This document shows, one piece after another, positions 8,131 to 18,617 of a stretch of 64,000 bases of DNA. This stretch comes from an uncultured Spirochaetota bacterium (lineage in GTDB: Bacteria > Spirochaetota > Spirochaetia > Treponematales > Treponemataceae). The stretch lies in the NCBI GenBank assembly GCA_944389415.1, contig CALXMF010000001.1:124001-188000 (forward strand). Reading direction: 5' to 3'. Position numbers and translations under genes: made by a program. The notes under the pieces were generated by a model that was not told the origin of the DNA, ran no database searches, and saw only the letters and a list, made by a program, of their open reading frames with translations. Position 1 is the first letter of the stretch. Every line of letters begins with the position of its first letter.

Positions 8131-9627
8131 TTATAAATATTTGGCCGAGAGCCGAAGCAACTCTTCCTGGTCTGTCTCTTTTGTATTTACTACACCTGCA
8201 AGCCGATGATTAGACATGACGGCAATGCGATTGGTAATACCAAGAATTTCCGGCATTTCGCTAGAAACAACAATTATCGTTTTTCCTTGTTTTGCCATAT
8301 TGATAATCAACTGGTATATCTCATACTTTGCACCGACATCAATACCTCGAGTAGGTTCATCAAGCAGGAATACATCAGGCTGTCGCTCAAGCCACTTACC
8401 AATAATTACCTTTTGCTGGTTACCACCGCTAAGCGCTGAAATTAATTCTTCAGCAGATACACATTTAGTATGCATTATCTTAATTTCTTTATTAGCGGCA
8501 TCACGCATTTTTCTGTTAGACAGGATACCATATGATTTGTAACTGTTCAGATTCGTTATGACGGTATTAAATTCGATACTTGCTTTACCAAACATACCGT
8601 TCAACTTACGTTCCTCTGTAACTAGCGCGAAACCATGCTCCATAGCCTGTTTGCTATTCTGAAAACGAAGTTTTCTACCGCCCAGCAGCATTTCACCACG
8701 TGAAATAGTACGTATCCCAAACATTGATTCGAGAAGTTCACTTCGTCCGGCGCCTACTAATCCGTACAGTCCGAATATTTCGCCTTTTCGAACAGAAAAA
8801 GATATATCTTCAAGGAAAGGTTCGAATTTGGTAGAGAAATTTCTTACTTCCAGATAATTTTCTCCTGGAGTATTATCAACATCAGGGAAACGTTTATCTA
8901 ATGAACGACCGACCATTGCCGATATGATCTCATTCATATTTGTTTCCTTAATGGGTTTGGAAAAAATCATCTTTCCATCTCTCAGAACAGCTACTTCATC
9001 ACATATCTGAAAGATTTCGTCCATTTTATGCGAGATATATACAAACGAAACACCTTTACTACGCAGTTCATTTACAATGGAAAAGAGTTTATTTACCTCA
9101 CGTTCCGTTAAAGAAGAAGTGGGTTCATCTAGTACAATAATTTTTGCATCATATGAAACAGCTTTTGCAATTTCAACCATTTGCCGCTGTGAAACCGACA
9201 TAGTACGCATGATGGTTTTAGGATTAACATTCATATTCAAAGAAGCAAAAAGATTTGAGCTGTCTTTGAACATTTTTGCCTCATCAATTACGCCAAGCTG
9301 CGTTGGATAGCGTCCAAGAAATAAGTTATCTGTAACAGTACGATCAAGACACTGATTTAATTCCTGATGAACCATTGCGACACCGTTTTCAAGCGCATCT
9401 TTAGGGTTCTTGAAATCAATCAACTTGTGCATCAGAGAGATCTGACCTTCATCTTTTGCGTAAATACCGAACAGACATTTCATCATCGTTGACTTACCTG
9501 CTCCGTTTTCACCCATCAGTCCCAGTACAGAACCCTTCTTTACAGTAAGATTAATTCCATCAAGAACTTTATTCTTGGCGAAGGATTTTGACAGATTTTT
9601 TATCTCCAGTACAACTTCATTCTCCAA
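8131..9627 (-). CDS. mglA: Galactose/glucose ABC transporter ATP-binding protein MglA
   Basis: About 498 residues with two fused ABC domains that power sugar uptake. The first has Walker A GENGAGKST and the signature MSVSQRQMVEIAKAVSY with Walker B IIVLDEPTSSL; the second has a degenerate Walker A GLVGAGRSELL, signature LSGGNQQKV and VFLLDEPTRGID. This asymmetry is normal for sugar ABC ATPases of the Rbs/Mgl group. I place the start at TTG 9627, because AAGGAGG lies five bases before it and the protein then begins MENEVVLEIKNLSKSF. An ATG at 9684 would force translation through a strong hairpin (9655-9681) and add 19 residues not seen in the family. Confidence 0.92.
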   Translation of the reverse strand: MENEVVLEIKNLSKSFAKNKVLDGINLTVKKGSVLGLMGENGAGKSTMMKCLFGIYAKDEGQISLMHKLIDFKNPKDALENGVAMVHQELNQCLDRTVTDNLFLGRYPTQLGVIDEAKMFKDSSNLFASLNMNVNPKTIMRTMSVSQRQMVEIAKAVSYDAKIIVLDEPTSSLTEREVNKLFSIVNELRSKGVSFVYISHKMDEIFQICDEVAVLRDGKMIFSKPIKETNMNEIISAMVGRSLDKRFPDVDNTPGENYLEVRNFSTKFEPFLEDISFSVRKGEIFGLYGLVGAGRSELLESMFGIRTISRGEMLLGGRKLRFQNSKQAMEHGFALVTEERKLNGMFGKASIEFNTVITNLNSYKSYGILSNRKMRDAANKEIKIMHTKCVSAEELISALSGGNQQKVIIGKWLERQPDVFLLDEPTRGIDVGAKYEIYQLIINMAKQGKTIIVVSSEMPEILGITNRIAVMSNHRLAGVVNTKETDQEELLRLSAKYL

Positions 9628-9654
9628 AGTTTCCTCCTTCTGGACAAATAAATA

Positions 9655-9681
9655 GGGCTGTCCATTTTTACGGGACAGCCC
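9655..9681 (-). terminator. Intercistronic hairpin between mglB and mglA (attenuator or mRNA stabiliser)
   Basis: Nine-base perfect inverted repeat GGGCTGTCC / GGACAGCCC with a nine-base loop, followed on the minus strand by TATTTATTT, a weak T tail. Such elements after a binding-protein gene usually let most transcripts end there or protect its message, giving more binding protein than membrane parts. Confidence 0.72.
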
Positions 9682-9744
9682 CATTTACAGCCATATACTA
9701 ATTATTGCTGCATCAGGTAGAAAACCTACCCCTCACTCATCAAA

Positions 9745-10971
<1,227 letters not shown>

Positions 10972-10986
10972 CTAATATGTTTTGCA

Positions 10987-11060
10987 ACCAAAACACGTTA
11001 GCGTGTGTTCGTTCACGCTTAACACGCTCTATTTAATCACTAACACACTAATTTGTCAAA
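10987..11060 (-). promoter_or_regulatory. mglB promoter with clustered GTGTTA-type operator half-sites
   Basis: On the minus strand TTGACA (11059-11054), 17-bp spacer and TTAAAT (11036-11031). Half-sites of the form AACAC(G/A) or their complement occur in the spacer (11041-11048), at the start site (11021-11027) and just downstream in ACACG-TTAG-CGTGT (10993-11006). The arrangement suits repression by the adjacent LacI-type regulator. The exact operator is inferred. Confidence 0.6.
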
Positions 11061-11292
11061 CCGTTTTTTTATAAACCTAAAAAAAAAATCGAAATTTTAT
11101 TGTTTCCTTAATCCATGATTTCACACAATCATTTATTTTGTAAAATTGCATTCCGAAAATAAATACATTTATTTACACGATATAGAAAAATACGCATTTA
11201 CAAACAAAACAAACTATATACAGACATATAAAATAAAAACTCGCAACTCATACAAATGAATTTTAAATTTGGCGTAAGAATAAAAAAAGATA
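11061..11292. other. AT-rich spacer of the divergent mgl/gal control region, no gene seen
   Basis: This stretch is very AT-rich with several A and T runs. I see no reading frame with a ribosome site, no tRNA and no strong hairpin. It separates the mglB promoter from the regulator promoter and may be bent, allowing looping between their operators (inference). Confidence 0.5.
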
Positions 11293-11346
11293 TTGCATTC
11301 TGCAACTCCGTGTGTTAAAATAAGTGTACGTACACACAATAACACG
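11293..11346 (+). promoter_or_regulatory. Promoter and operator of the gal regulator operon
   Basis: TTGCAT (11293-11298), 17-bp spacer, TAAAAT (11316-11321). A perfect 12-base palindrome GTGTACGTACAC (11324-11335) covers the expected start site, and outer half-sites GTGTGTTA (11310-11317) and TAACACG (11340-11346) flank it. The same half-sites occur at mglB, which suggests joint control. Confidence 0.6.
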
Positions 11347-11364
11347 CATGCAGTTGGTATATGA

Positions 11365-12390
11365 ATGACAATAACAGAAATAGCTGAAAAAGCAGGAGTA
11401 TCAATAGGAACAGTAGACAGGGTGCTACATAATCGAGGCAGAGTCGCTCCTGAAACAAAAGAAAGAATTGAATCTGTTATTGCCCAATATGGTTATCAGC
11501 CTAATCCGCTTGCAAGACAACTAAAAAGAAAAGAAGAATTTATCATTGGTATTCTGCTACCCGCATTGGACCCTGGTGGGTACTGGGAATCAATGAAACA
11601 AGGAATGCTGGAAGCGCAGTCTTTGCTTAATTGTTTTTCTATAAAACTGCAATTCCAGTTTTATAGCCGCATTGAAGCAGGATCTTTTCTAAAAGCAGCT
11701 AAGCAGCTTTGTATTTCATCAAAACCAAACGCATATATAATCGCACCTGTTGTCCCGGAAGAAGTTATGTTGTTTCTACATGAAATTCAAGATGTGCCAT
11801 TTCTATTTGTTGATTCACCATTGGCACAAGCTGTACCGGTTACTACTATAGCACAAAATCCTTATAAAGCAGGTTTCTGTGCAGGTCGCATAATGCACAT
11901 GCTAAAAGGTTCCGGACAATACGCATGTCTTCGTATGTATGCAGATGCATACAATCTTCGAGAAAGATATAGGGGGTTCAATGATTTTTTTAAACAGGAC
12001 TCATCTTCAGCAGTAATAGAATCAATTTGCCCCGACGAAAAAGAAACAGATGTATTTTATTTTCTTGATGATTTACTTTCATTATATCCTGAGATCAAAG
12101 GATTGTTTGTCAGTCATGCAGAAGTTCATATTGTAGGTAAATATCTTACATTTAAGGGACTGAAAGACCATATTGCACTTATTGGATATGATAATCTCCC
12201 AGAAAACAGAGAAGGTCTTTCTGACGGCAGTATAGATTGTATTATTTCACAACGGCCAGAATATCAGGGATATATCAGCATTTATGAGGTCTACCGATTT
12301 TGCCTACTCAATCAAGGAAAGCGGGATCTTATTGAAATACCTATAGATATATTTTTTAAAGAAAACGCAACTGATTTCATATCAATCTAA
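11365..12390 (+). CDS. LacI-family transcriptional regulator of the galactose module
   Basis: A 341-residue regulator with the LacI helix-turn-helix at the very N-terminus (ITEIAEKAGVSIGTVDRVLH), the hinge segment NPLARQLKRK, and a periplasmic-binding-protein-like effector domain (IIGILLPALDPGGYWESM, VTTIAQNPYKAGFCAGRIM, IALIGYDNLPENREG). Length is typical. GTVDRVLHNRGRV is the variant recognition helix seen in sugar-transport regulators. It is divergent from mglBAC and 31 bp upstream of galK, so it most likely senses galactose or a related sugar and controls both transcripts (inference from context). The ribosome site is poor, which suits low regulator levels. Confidence 0.87.
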   Translation: MTITEIAEKAGVSIGTVDRVLHNRGRVAPETKERIESVIAQYGYQPNPLARQLKRKEEFIIGILLPALDPGGYWESMKQGMLEAQSLLNCFSIKLQFQFYSRIEAGSFLKAAKQLCISSKPNAYIIAPVVPEEVMLFLHEIQDVPFLFVDSPLAQAVPVTTIAQNPYKAGFCAGRIMHMLKGSGQYACLRMYADAYNLRERYRGFNDFFKQDSSSAVIESICPDEKETDVFYFLDDLLSLYPEIKGLFVSHAEVHIVGKYLTFKGLKDHIALIGYDNLPENREGLSDGSIDCIISQRPEYQGYISIYEVYRFCLLNQGKRDLIEIPIDIFFKENATDFISI

Positions 12391-12421
12391 CTGATTGATA
12401 TAAAAATTATAGGAGACACAT

Positions 12422-13663
12422 ATGAAAGAGGTTTGTACAGAACTTGCCAAATTGGCAGAAACAGACAGGGTCGCTCTTGCAGCCGAAATGAAAAAGCAGT
12501 TTATTGCTCGATATGGAGGACAAGAAGACGAGGTAAGGATTTTCTTCTCTCCCGCACGAATTAATATTATTGGAGAACATATTGATTACAACGGAGGAAA
12601 AGTTTTTCCTGCTGCTATTGACAGAGCTTTGTACTTGGCTATTCGTAAAAGATCTGATAGCAAAATTGTATATGACGACTTAAGGTTTCCCGGCGAATTC
12701 TGTTTTGATATACATGATAATTTCTCTTTCAAAAAAGAACATGATTACTGCAACTATCTTAATGGCATTCTGAAAATTCTGAAAGACAGAGGCTTCTCTC
12801 TTGATACGGGATTTGAAGTATTGTTTTTCAGCTGCATTCCTGCAGGCGGAGGAATTTCTTCTTCTTCAGCCTTGGAATGCGGATTTGCATTTGCTATCTG
12901 CAATTTATACAATTTTGATGTAAACCGCATTGAAATTGCAAAAATTGGACAACAGTCAGAACATGAATTTATGAATGTTAAATGCGGCATTATGGATCAA
13001 TTTATTATCGCCATGGGGCGGAAAGATAACGCAGTTCTACTTGATTGTGAAACTCTTGATTACCAATATGTACCGCTTGCCGCAGGGGACTACCGATTTG
13101 TTGTGATGAACACTAATAAAAAACGCCAACTTGCTGATTCAAAATATAATGAGCGCCGCGAAGAATGTATGAAAGGCCTTGCCCTCATCCAAGAAGAAAT
13201 GAAGAAGCGTGGTGAATCTCCTGTAAAAGAATTGTGTAACTTAACGCCCGAAAAGTTTGAAAGTTATAAAAACTGTATCACCGATCCTGTTCTTGAAAAA
13301 CGAGTCCGCCACTGTGTTACAGAAAATGCACGTGTTCTCCAGGCTGTTGGAGCAATGAAATCAGGAGACCTTGATACACTGGGGAAACTGCTTGAAGGTT
13401 CACACCTTTCACTTAGAAATGACTATGAAGTAACGGGTATAGAACTTGATACACTTTTTGAAGAAGCCCTTAAAATTCCCGGATGCAAGGGAGCCCGCAT
13501 GACAGGAGCAGGGTTTGGAGGCTGCGCCATCGCCATTGTTCATAAAGATTCTATTCCCTTATTCATTGAAAAAGTTCAAGAAGCATATACTGCAAAAATA
13601 GGATATGCAGCAGGATTTTTTGCGTGCAGCATTGGTGATGGTACCAGTGAACTGAAATACTAA
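12422..13663 (+). CDS. galK: Galactokinase
   Basis: A 413-residue GHMP-family kinase that converts galactose to galactose 1-phosphate in the Leloir pathway. The galactose signature ARINIIGEHIDYNGG is clear, the ATP loop reads PAGGGISSSSALE, and the C-terminal GHMP motif is GARMTGAGFGGCAIA. The conserved aspartate in CGIMDQF is the catalytic base. GGAG precedes the ATG. It sits between the regulator and galT with short gaps, so all three form one operon. Neither epimerase galE nor mutarotase galM is visible in this window, so the pathway must be completed elsewhere. Confidence 0.96.
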   Translation: MKEVCTELAKLAETDRVALAAEMKKQFIARYGGQEDEVRIFFSPARINIIGEHIDYNGGKVFPAAIDRALYLAIRKRSDSKIVYDDLRFPGEFCFDIHDNFSFKKEHDYCNYLNGILKILKDRGFSLDTGFEVLFFSCIPAGGGISSSSALECGFAFAICNLYNFDVNRIEIAKIGQQSEHEFMNVKCGIMDQFIIAMGRKDNAVLLDCETLDYQYVPLAAGDYRFVVMNTNKKRQLADSKYNERREECMKGLALIQEEMKKRGESPVKELCNLTPEKFESYKNCITDPVLEKRVRHCVTENARVLQAVGAMKSGDLDTLGKLLEGSHLSLRNDYEVTGIELDTLFEEALKIPGCKGARMTGAGFGGCAIAIVHKDSIPLFIEKVQEAYTAKIGYAAGFFACSIGDGTSELKY

Positions 13664-13674
13664 GGAGTAATCAA

Positions 13675-15174
13675 ATGACCGTTGATGAATGTATTCATTC
13701 GCTTGTTGCATATGGAGAAAAAACAGGGCTGATTTTACCAGAAGATAAAATATATGCAACGAACCGTATACTTGAATTGCTGCAACTTGACGAGTACAAT
13801 GCAGAAAATTGTACAGAATCCAGTGATAACCTTGAAACAATTCTTACACAGCTGCTGGATTATGCGTATAGTAAACATCTGTTTCCAGATAATACCATTA
13901 CATGGAGAGATATTTTTGATACCAGACTGATGGCATGTATCACACCACCGCCGTCTTTAGTAAATCGCATGTTTAACGAGAAATACAAGGTATCACCAGA
14001 AGCAGGTACTGATTTCTATTATAAATTTAGTTGCGATACTAATTATATCCGACGTGATCGGATCAAAAAAGACTTGAAATGGCAAGTTAGCACTGAATAC
14101 GGAGCACTTGATATAACAATTAATCTATCAAAGCCAGAAAAAGATCCTAAAGCTATCGCAGCTGCAAAACTATCAAAACAAAGCGGATATCCTAAATGTC
14201 AGCTTTGTTTTGAAAACGAAGGATACGCAGGACGAATCAACCATCCAGCACGTGGCAATCACCGTATCATGCCAATTGATATTTGCGGTGAAAAATGGGG
14301 GTTTCAATATTCTCCTTATGTTTACTACAATGAACACTGCATTGTATTAAATAGCAATCATACCCCTATGGTAATTAGTGAAAATGTGTTTGCCAAATTG
14401 TTCAGTTTTGTATCACAGTTTCCGCATTATTTTGTCGGTTCAAATGCAGATCTTCCCATCGTTGGAGGTTCAATCTTAACGCACGAACATTTCCAAGGCG
14501 GCCGTTATGAATTTCCTATGGCAAAAGCTCCCATTGAAGAAGCGGTCTCAATTCCCGGCTATACCGATATAGAAGCAGGTATTGTAAATTGGCCAATGTC
14601 AGTTATTCGCCTTCGTGGTACGGATATTCCTCGCATAGTTCAGTGCGGTGGGGCTATATTAAGTGCATGGCGTAAATATACCGATAAAGACGCATTCATT
14701 TTTTCAGAAACCAATGGAGAACCACACAATACCATTACACCGATTGCGCGAAAAAGAAACAATGTATATGAGTTAGATCTTGTTCTGCGAAATAACATTA
14801 CAACGGAGGAACACCCATTAGGTGTTTTTCATCCGCATGCAGAACTCCATCACATCAAAAAAGAGAATATCGGACTTATCGAAGTAATGGGGCTGGCAGT
14901 TCTGCCATCGCGGCTAAAAAAAGAACTTACGGATTTAGAGCCATGTTTGCTTGGCGAACAAGATCCAGCCGTAAAGCCTGAAACAGAAAAACATGCTGCA
15001 TGGATTGATGAATTAAAACAGAAATATTCTACCACTATCACAAAAGAAAATGTTTCTGATATTTTAAGAGAAGAAACAGGACTTGTCTTTAAGCGAGTTC
15101 TGGAAGATGCAGGTGTATATAAACGCACTCCAGAAGGAAAAAAAGCCTTCCGGCGATTTATAGCTTCTCTGTAA
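13675..15174 (+). CDS. galT: UTP-hexose-1-phosphate uridylyltransferase, class II GalT
   Basis: A 499-residue enzyme of the second GalT family, which transfers UMP between glucose 1-phosphate and galactose 1-phosphate. Length near 500 and the motif GGSILTHEHFQGGRYEFP, instead of the HPH motif of the short E. coli type, set the class. CQLCFENEGYAGR and NHPARGNHRIMPI are also typical. This class is common in Firmicutes such as Lactobacillus, and its presence here fits a gut or oral lifestyle (inference). It starts 11 bp after galK with a GGAG ribosome site and ends before a long hairpin. Confidence 0.94.
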   Translation: MTVDECIHSLVAYGEKTGLILPEDKIYATNRILELLQLDEYNAENCTESSDNLETILTQLLDYAYSKHLFPDNTITWRDIFDTRLMACITPPPSLVNRMFNEKYKVSPEAGTDFYYKFSCDTNYIRRDRIKKDLKWQVSTEYGALDITINLSKPEKDPKAIAAAKLSKQSGYPKCQLCFENEGYAGRINHPARGNHRIMPIDICGEKWGFQYSPYVYYNEHCIVLNSNHTPMVISENVFAKLFSFVSQFPHYFVGSNADLPIVGGSILTHEHFQGGRYEFPMAKAPIEEAVSIPGYTDIEAGIVNWPMSVIRLRGTDIPRIVQCGGAILSAWRKYTDKDAFIFSETNGEPHNTITPIARKRNNVYELDLVLRNNITTEEHPLGVFHPHAELHHIKKENIGLIEVMGLAVLPSRLKKELTDLEPCLLGEQDPAVKPETEKHAAWIDELKQKYSTTITKENVSDILREETGLVFKRVLEDAGVYKRTPEGKKAFRRFIASL

Positions 15175-15188
15175 GTCTTTATGTCTCA

Positions 15189-15228
15189 AACAACAAGTGT
15201 CTATAGATTCTCATAGACACTTGTTGTT
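15189..15228. terminator. Hairpin between galT and the convergent permease gene
   Basis: Sixteen-base perfect stem (15189-15204 with 15213-15228) and an eight-base loop. T tails are weak on both strands, but position after two convergent genes supports a bidirectional terminator. Confidence 0.75.
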
Positions 15229-15244
15229 ATCAACGTACCCCATT

Positions 15245-16564
15245 TTAATCAGATGATGATGTATCAAAAAAATCACCGCCAAGATTCCATTTTGATCCCT
15301 CTGCTTTTTTTTGTGAGAGAGACTTTTCCCCAGTGCCACTATCAGCAGGCATATTTTCTGCAGGTACTTCAAGAGACATCTCTTCAGTCTCTGCTGTCAC
15401 AGAAGTACTTTCTTGAACAACATCATTTGGTATAGTTACAGGGGATAATAAACCATCAGCATCTGTATTCCCTTGGTTACTAGAAAAAACCCGCGACATT
15501 TGTTCCCGGCGCTGAGTGATATCAAGGCATAATGCAGCAACAGCAAGCGTAACAATACAAACTCTGGTAATTCCAATTGGCACATTAAGGAAATCAAATA
15601 CATATTCAAATGTCAAACACATGAAAACCCCAAATGAGGCCCGCGGCGATGCACCCCTTCCACCGAAAACAGATATACCGCCAATTAGACAACCGCAAAA
15701 GACAGACAGCCATAAATCAGTCTCATATGAAGCAGAGACCGCACCATTGCATGCTGTGAAAATAAAACCCGCCAATCCATACAAAGCACCAGAAATCAAT
15801 GCAACAGGAATTAAAGAAAAAGCCAAAAAACGTAGATTACGTTTTCCCTCTTCTGTTAGTTTATCATTACTGTCACCTGCAAACGGCAAATCATATCGAC
15901 CGGATAAACCAGGAGAACTATACCCAAGAGATATACCAATTTTGCTACGTTTAACAAAATACCAACAGCCAGCAACAACTAAAAGAGCAATCACTACAAC
16001 CCATGGAATAGAATATACTTGATCAACACCAATATAGGCAGTAGCAAATGTTGTATAACTGTTCGTGAAATGTGTAATAACACCTGGAGTTCCCGTGAAT
16101 CCTGCCGCAAGAAGTACTGTACAACCCTGAAAACCTCCCCCGAACAATATTGATGATAAAATCGGAGGTACACGAAATCTCACTGAAATCAGAATAGGCA
16201 GAACAGCTAACCCTGCGCACAAAATAATCACCAGAAATAGCGGTACAATAACAGGTAATTCCGGCAAAGAACGAAAAACTTTATCAGGCGCATCTGAGGC
16301 CTGCAACAAAACACCAGAAAGAACCGCCCCAAACATAAGATTCCGCACAGCCGCAAAATCAAGATACCCACCAGCAAAACAGACTGATAAACCACAGGCT
16401 AAGATAACTGGCGTTGCAGACGCATACAACACATTACGCAGATGTCTAAACGCAAAAAGACTTGGAACCGCAATAACACACGTTATTACAGCAAGACACA
16501 CAAGCAAAATAGGAGCATGCCATTTAACGAAATCACGTATCTTTATAAAGACTGGATGATTCAT
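15245..16564 (-). CDS. Orphan RbsC/MglC-type ABC permease with acidic C-terminal tail
   Basis: A 439-residue polytopic membrane protein of the branched-chain amino acid/ribose permease family. GGYLDFAAVRNLMFGAV and CLIGGISVFGGRG correspond to AGTDLSIGRMVALGAV and VVGGISFNGGIG of the nearby MglC. The last 90 residues form a Ser, Glu and Thr-rich hydrophilic tail not usual for the family. There is no binding protein or ATPase gene beside it. Its ATG overlaps the argD stop by one base (TAATG), so it is translated with the arginine genes. It might use MglA or another ATPase, and the substrate is unknown; an amino acid or nucleoside is possible but unproven. Confidence 0.78.
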   Translation of the reverse strand: MNHPVFIKIRDFVKWHAPILLVCLAVITCVIAVPSLFAFRHLRNVLYASATPVILACGLSVCFAGGYLDFAAVRNLMFGAVLSGVLLQASDAPDKVFRSLPELPVIVPLFLVIILCAGLAVLPILISVRFRVPPILSSILFGGGFQGCTVLLAAGFTGTPGVITHFTNSYTTFATAYIGVDQVYSIPWVVVIALLVVAGCWYFVKRSKIGISLGYSSPGLSGRYDLPFAGDSNDKLTEEGKRNLRFLAFSLIPVALISGALYGLAGFIFTACNGAVSASYETDLWLSVFCGCLIGGISVFGGRGASPRASFGVFMCLTFEYVFDFLNVPIGITRVCIVTLAVAALCLDITQRREQMSRVFSSNQGNTDADGLLSPVTIPNDVVQESTSVTAETEEMSLEVPAENMPADSGTGEKSLSQKKAEGSKWNLGGDFFDTSSSD

Positions 16565-17730
16565 TAATTCTCCTCAAGAATCTTTTTGAGTATAGCTAAT
16601 CCCTGTGTAATTTCCATATCAGAAATAATAAGAGGCGGAAGAAACCTAAGCGTATTCTCACCTGCAGTTGAGATACACAAACCATTTTTCAAACATTGCA
16701 GCTGAATGTCAGAAGCCCGGCGTTTCGTATCAACACCAATCATAAGTCCCTTGCCGCGAACATCGAGAATATTGTCAAGTGCCCAACTTTTTATTGTATT
16801 TCGTATATACTCACCGGCTTCACGAACATGCTGCAAAAAACCTAGTGAAAGAAGCTCTGTAAGCACTGCCTGAGCAGCAGCACATGCAAGCGGATTTCCA
16901 GCAAAAGTAGATTGATGATCACCTGCCGCAAATACATTGGCTGCAGGCCCCCGAAATAAACACGCCCCCATAGGAATACCACCAGCAATACCCTTTGCAA
17001 GCGTTATAACATCAGGTTGGATTCCTAAAGACTGACAGGCAAACAAATCTCCTGTACGCCCCATACCAGTCTGTACTTCATCAACCATAACTAAGGCACC
17101 AACTTTTCTGGCAGCTGCAGCTGCGGTCTGCGCCCATTGTGCATCGATAAGATTAACTCCGCCTTCCCCCTGTACACATTCAATTAAAAGAGCACATACA
17201 TCATCGTCAAAAACAGATTCCAGAGCAATATCATCATGCGCCTGAATATGCCGGAACCCTTCAGGGAAGGGAGCAAAACACTCAGCATGAAATTTCTCCT
17301 GACCAGTTGCCCTCAATGTTGCAAGCGTTCTTCCATGAAAGGATTTTCGAAGCGTCACAATTATATGTTTTCCGGTCTTTTTCCCATTTTTCAACCAGCC
17401 ATATTTACGGGCAAGTTTTATAGCGGCTTCATTTGCTTCCGCACCGGAATTTCCATAGTACACACCTTCCATATTCGATGCAGCAAGCAGTTTGTCTGCA
17501 TACGCAAGTCCGATATCAGAATTATAATAATTTGAAATGTGAATTTCTTTTTCGGCCTGAGACTGAATGGCCTGTACTAATGCAGGATGATTATGCCCAA
17601 GACAATTAACACCGATGCCAGCAACAAAATCTATATATTCTCTGCCATCTGTATCGATAAGCGTTGCGCCTTTTCCCTTCACAAAAACAACAGGAAGACT
17701 TGCATAATTATTAACTATTTTGCCAGACAT
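16564..17730 (-). CDS. argD: Acetylornithine aminotransferase
   Basis: A 388-residue PLP-dependent class III aminotransferase that makes N-acetylornithine from N-acetylglutamate semialdehyde and glutamate. The cofactor lysine is in VITLAKGIAGGIPMGA; VMVDEVQTGMGRTG holds the PLP-binding aspartate; YGNSGAEANEAAIKLARK is the phosphate region. The length matches ArgD rather than the longer ornithine aminotransferases. It follows argB by 14 bp in argCJBD. The same enzyme often also serves lysine synthesis as succinyldiaminopimelate aminotransferase (family knowledge). Confidence 0.95.
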   Translation of the reverse strand: MSGKIVNNYASLPVVFVKGKGATLIDTDGREYIDFVAGIGVNCLGHNHPALVQAIQSQAEKEIHISNYYNSDIGLAYADKLLAASNMEGVYYGNSGAEANEAAIKLARKYGWLKNGKKTGKHIIVTLRKSFHGRTLATLRATGQEKFHAECFAPFPEGFRHIQAHDDIALESVFDDDVCALLIECVQGEGGVNLIDAQWAQTAAAAARKVGALVMVDEVQTGMGRTGDLFACQSLGIQPDVITLAKGIAGGIPMGACLFRGPAANVFAAGDHQSTFAGNPLACAAAQAVLTELLSLGFLQHVREAGEYIRNTIKSWALDNILDVRGKGLMIGVDTKRRASDIQLQCLKNGLCISTAGENTLRFLPPLIISDMEITQGLAILKKILEEN

Positions 17731-17744
17731 GATTGAAGAACTCC

Positions 17745-18614
17745 TTATGTGTTTAATATCATTGTACCCACGCCGCGGTCACTGAACATTTCGATCAACA
17801 GTGAATGAGGAACACGGCCATCAATAATATGAGTGCGAGGTACACCGCCTTTCAGCGCTTCAACACAGCATTCAATTTTTGGAATCATCCCAGAAGATAT
17901 CACCCCTGTAGCAATCATAGAGGGAATCGCATCACGCGCAATTCGTTTAATAAGAGAAGATGGATCTTCGAGATTCCTTAATACACCGGGAACATTTGTA
18001 AGCTGAACAAATTTCTCGGCATGAAGAGCAACTGCAATTTTGGCGGCAGCTGTATCGGCATTAATATTATATCTGCTTTCATCCCCATTCACACCAATCG
18101 CAACAGTAGAAATAACAGGGATAAATCCTTGAGCGAGCAAAGAAGTAATAATTTCAGGATGAACTTCTGTCACTTCTCCAACGAAACCCAAATCTGCGGA
18201 ACGCTCAATTTTCTTCGCACGAAGCAGACCTGAATCGACACCGCTTAACCCAACAGCTTTCCCACCTTGCTGAAGCAGAATACCAACAATATCCTTGTTT
18301 AATTTACCCGTCAGGACCATCTGCACAATTTCCATGGTTTCTGCATCCGTATAACGCAGCCCATCAACAAATTTTGATTTCTTGCCAACTTTCTCAAGCA
18401 TTGCATTTATTTCGGGTCCGCCGCCATGCACAAGAACAACATGGATGCCGATTGTATTAAGCAAGACAATATCTTCCATGACAGCCATTTTCAACTCTTC
18501 GTTGAGCATAGCGTTGCCACCATATTTCACAACAACGATTTTTCCAACCCACTCTTTAAAGTATGGCAACGCTTGTACCAGAACTTCTGCCCAATCTCCA
18601 TTAGTAATATTCAT
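17745..18614 (-). CDS. argB: Acetylglutamate kinase
   Basis: A 289-residue amino acid kinase that phosphorylates N-acetylglutamate, the second step of arginine synthesis. VVKYGGNAM and [14 protein letters not shown] are the phosphate and substrate glycine loops; [19 protein letters not shown] is the nucleotide segment and [13 protein letters not shown] is the conserved C-terminal motif. The N-terminal helix ([15 protein letters not shown]) is the type found in arginine-inhibitable kinases (family knowledge), so feedback regulation is likely. It lies between argJ and argD with gaps of 3 and 14 bp. Confidence 0.96.
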   Translation of the reverse strand: MNITNGDWAEVLVQALPYFKEWVGKIVVVKYGGNAMLNEELKMAVMEDIVLLNTIGIHVVLVHGGGPEINAMLEKVGKKSKFVDGLRYTDAETMEIVQMVLTGKLNKDIVGILLQQGGKAVGLSGVDSGLLRAKKIERSADLGFVGEVTEVHPEIITSLLAQGFIPVISTVAIGVNGDESRYNINADTAAAKIAVALHAEKFVQLTNVPGVLRNLEDPSSLIKRIARDAIPSMIATGVISSGMIPKIECCVEALKGGVPRTHIIDGRVPHSLLIEMFSDRGVGTMILNT

Positions 18615-18617
18615 TAT

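Noticed and set aside
9628-9684. Longer MglA N-terminus from ATG 9684
   Set aside because: It translates a perfect hairpin and adds residues unlike the family, while TTG 9627 has a much better ribosome site.
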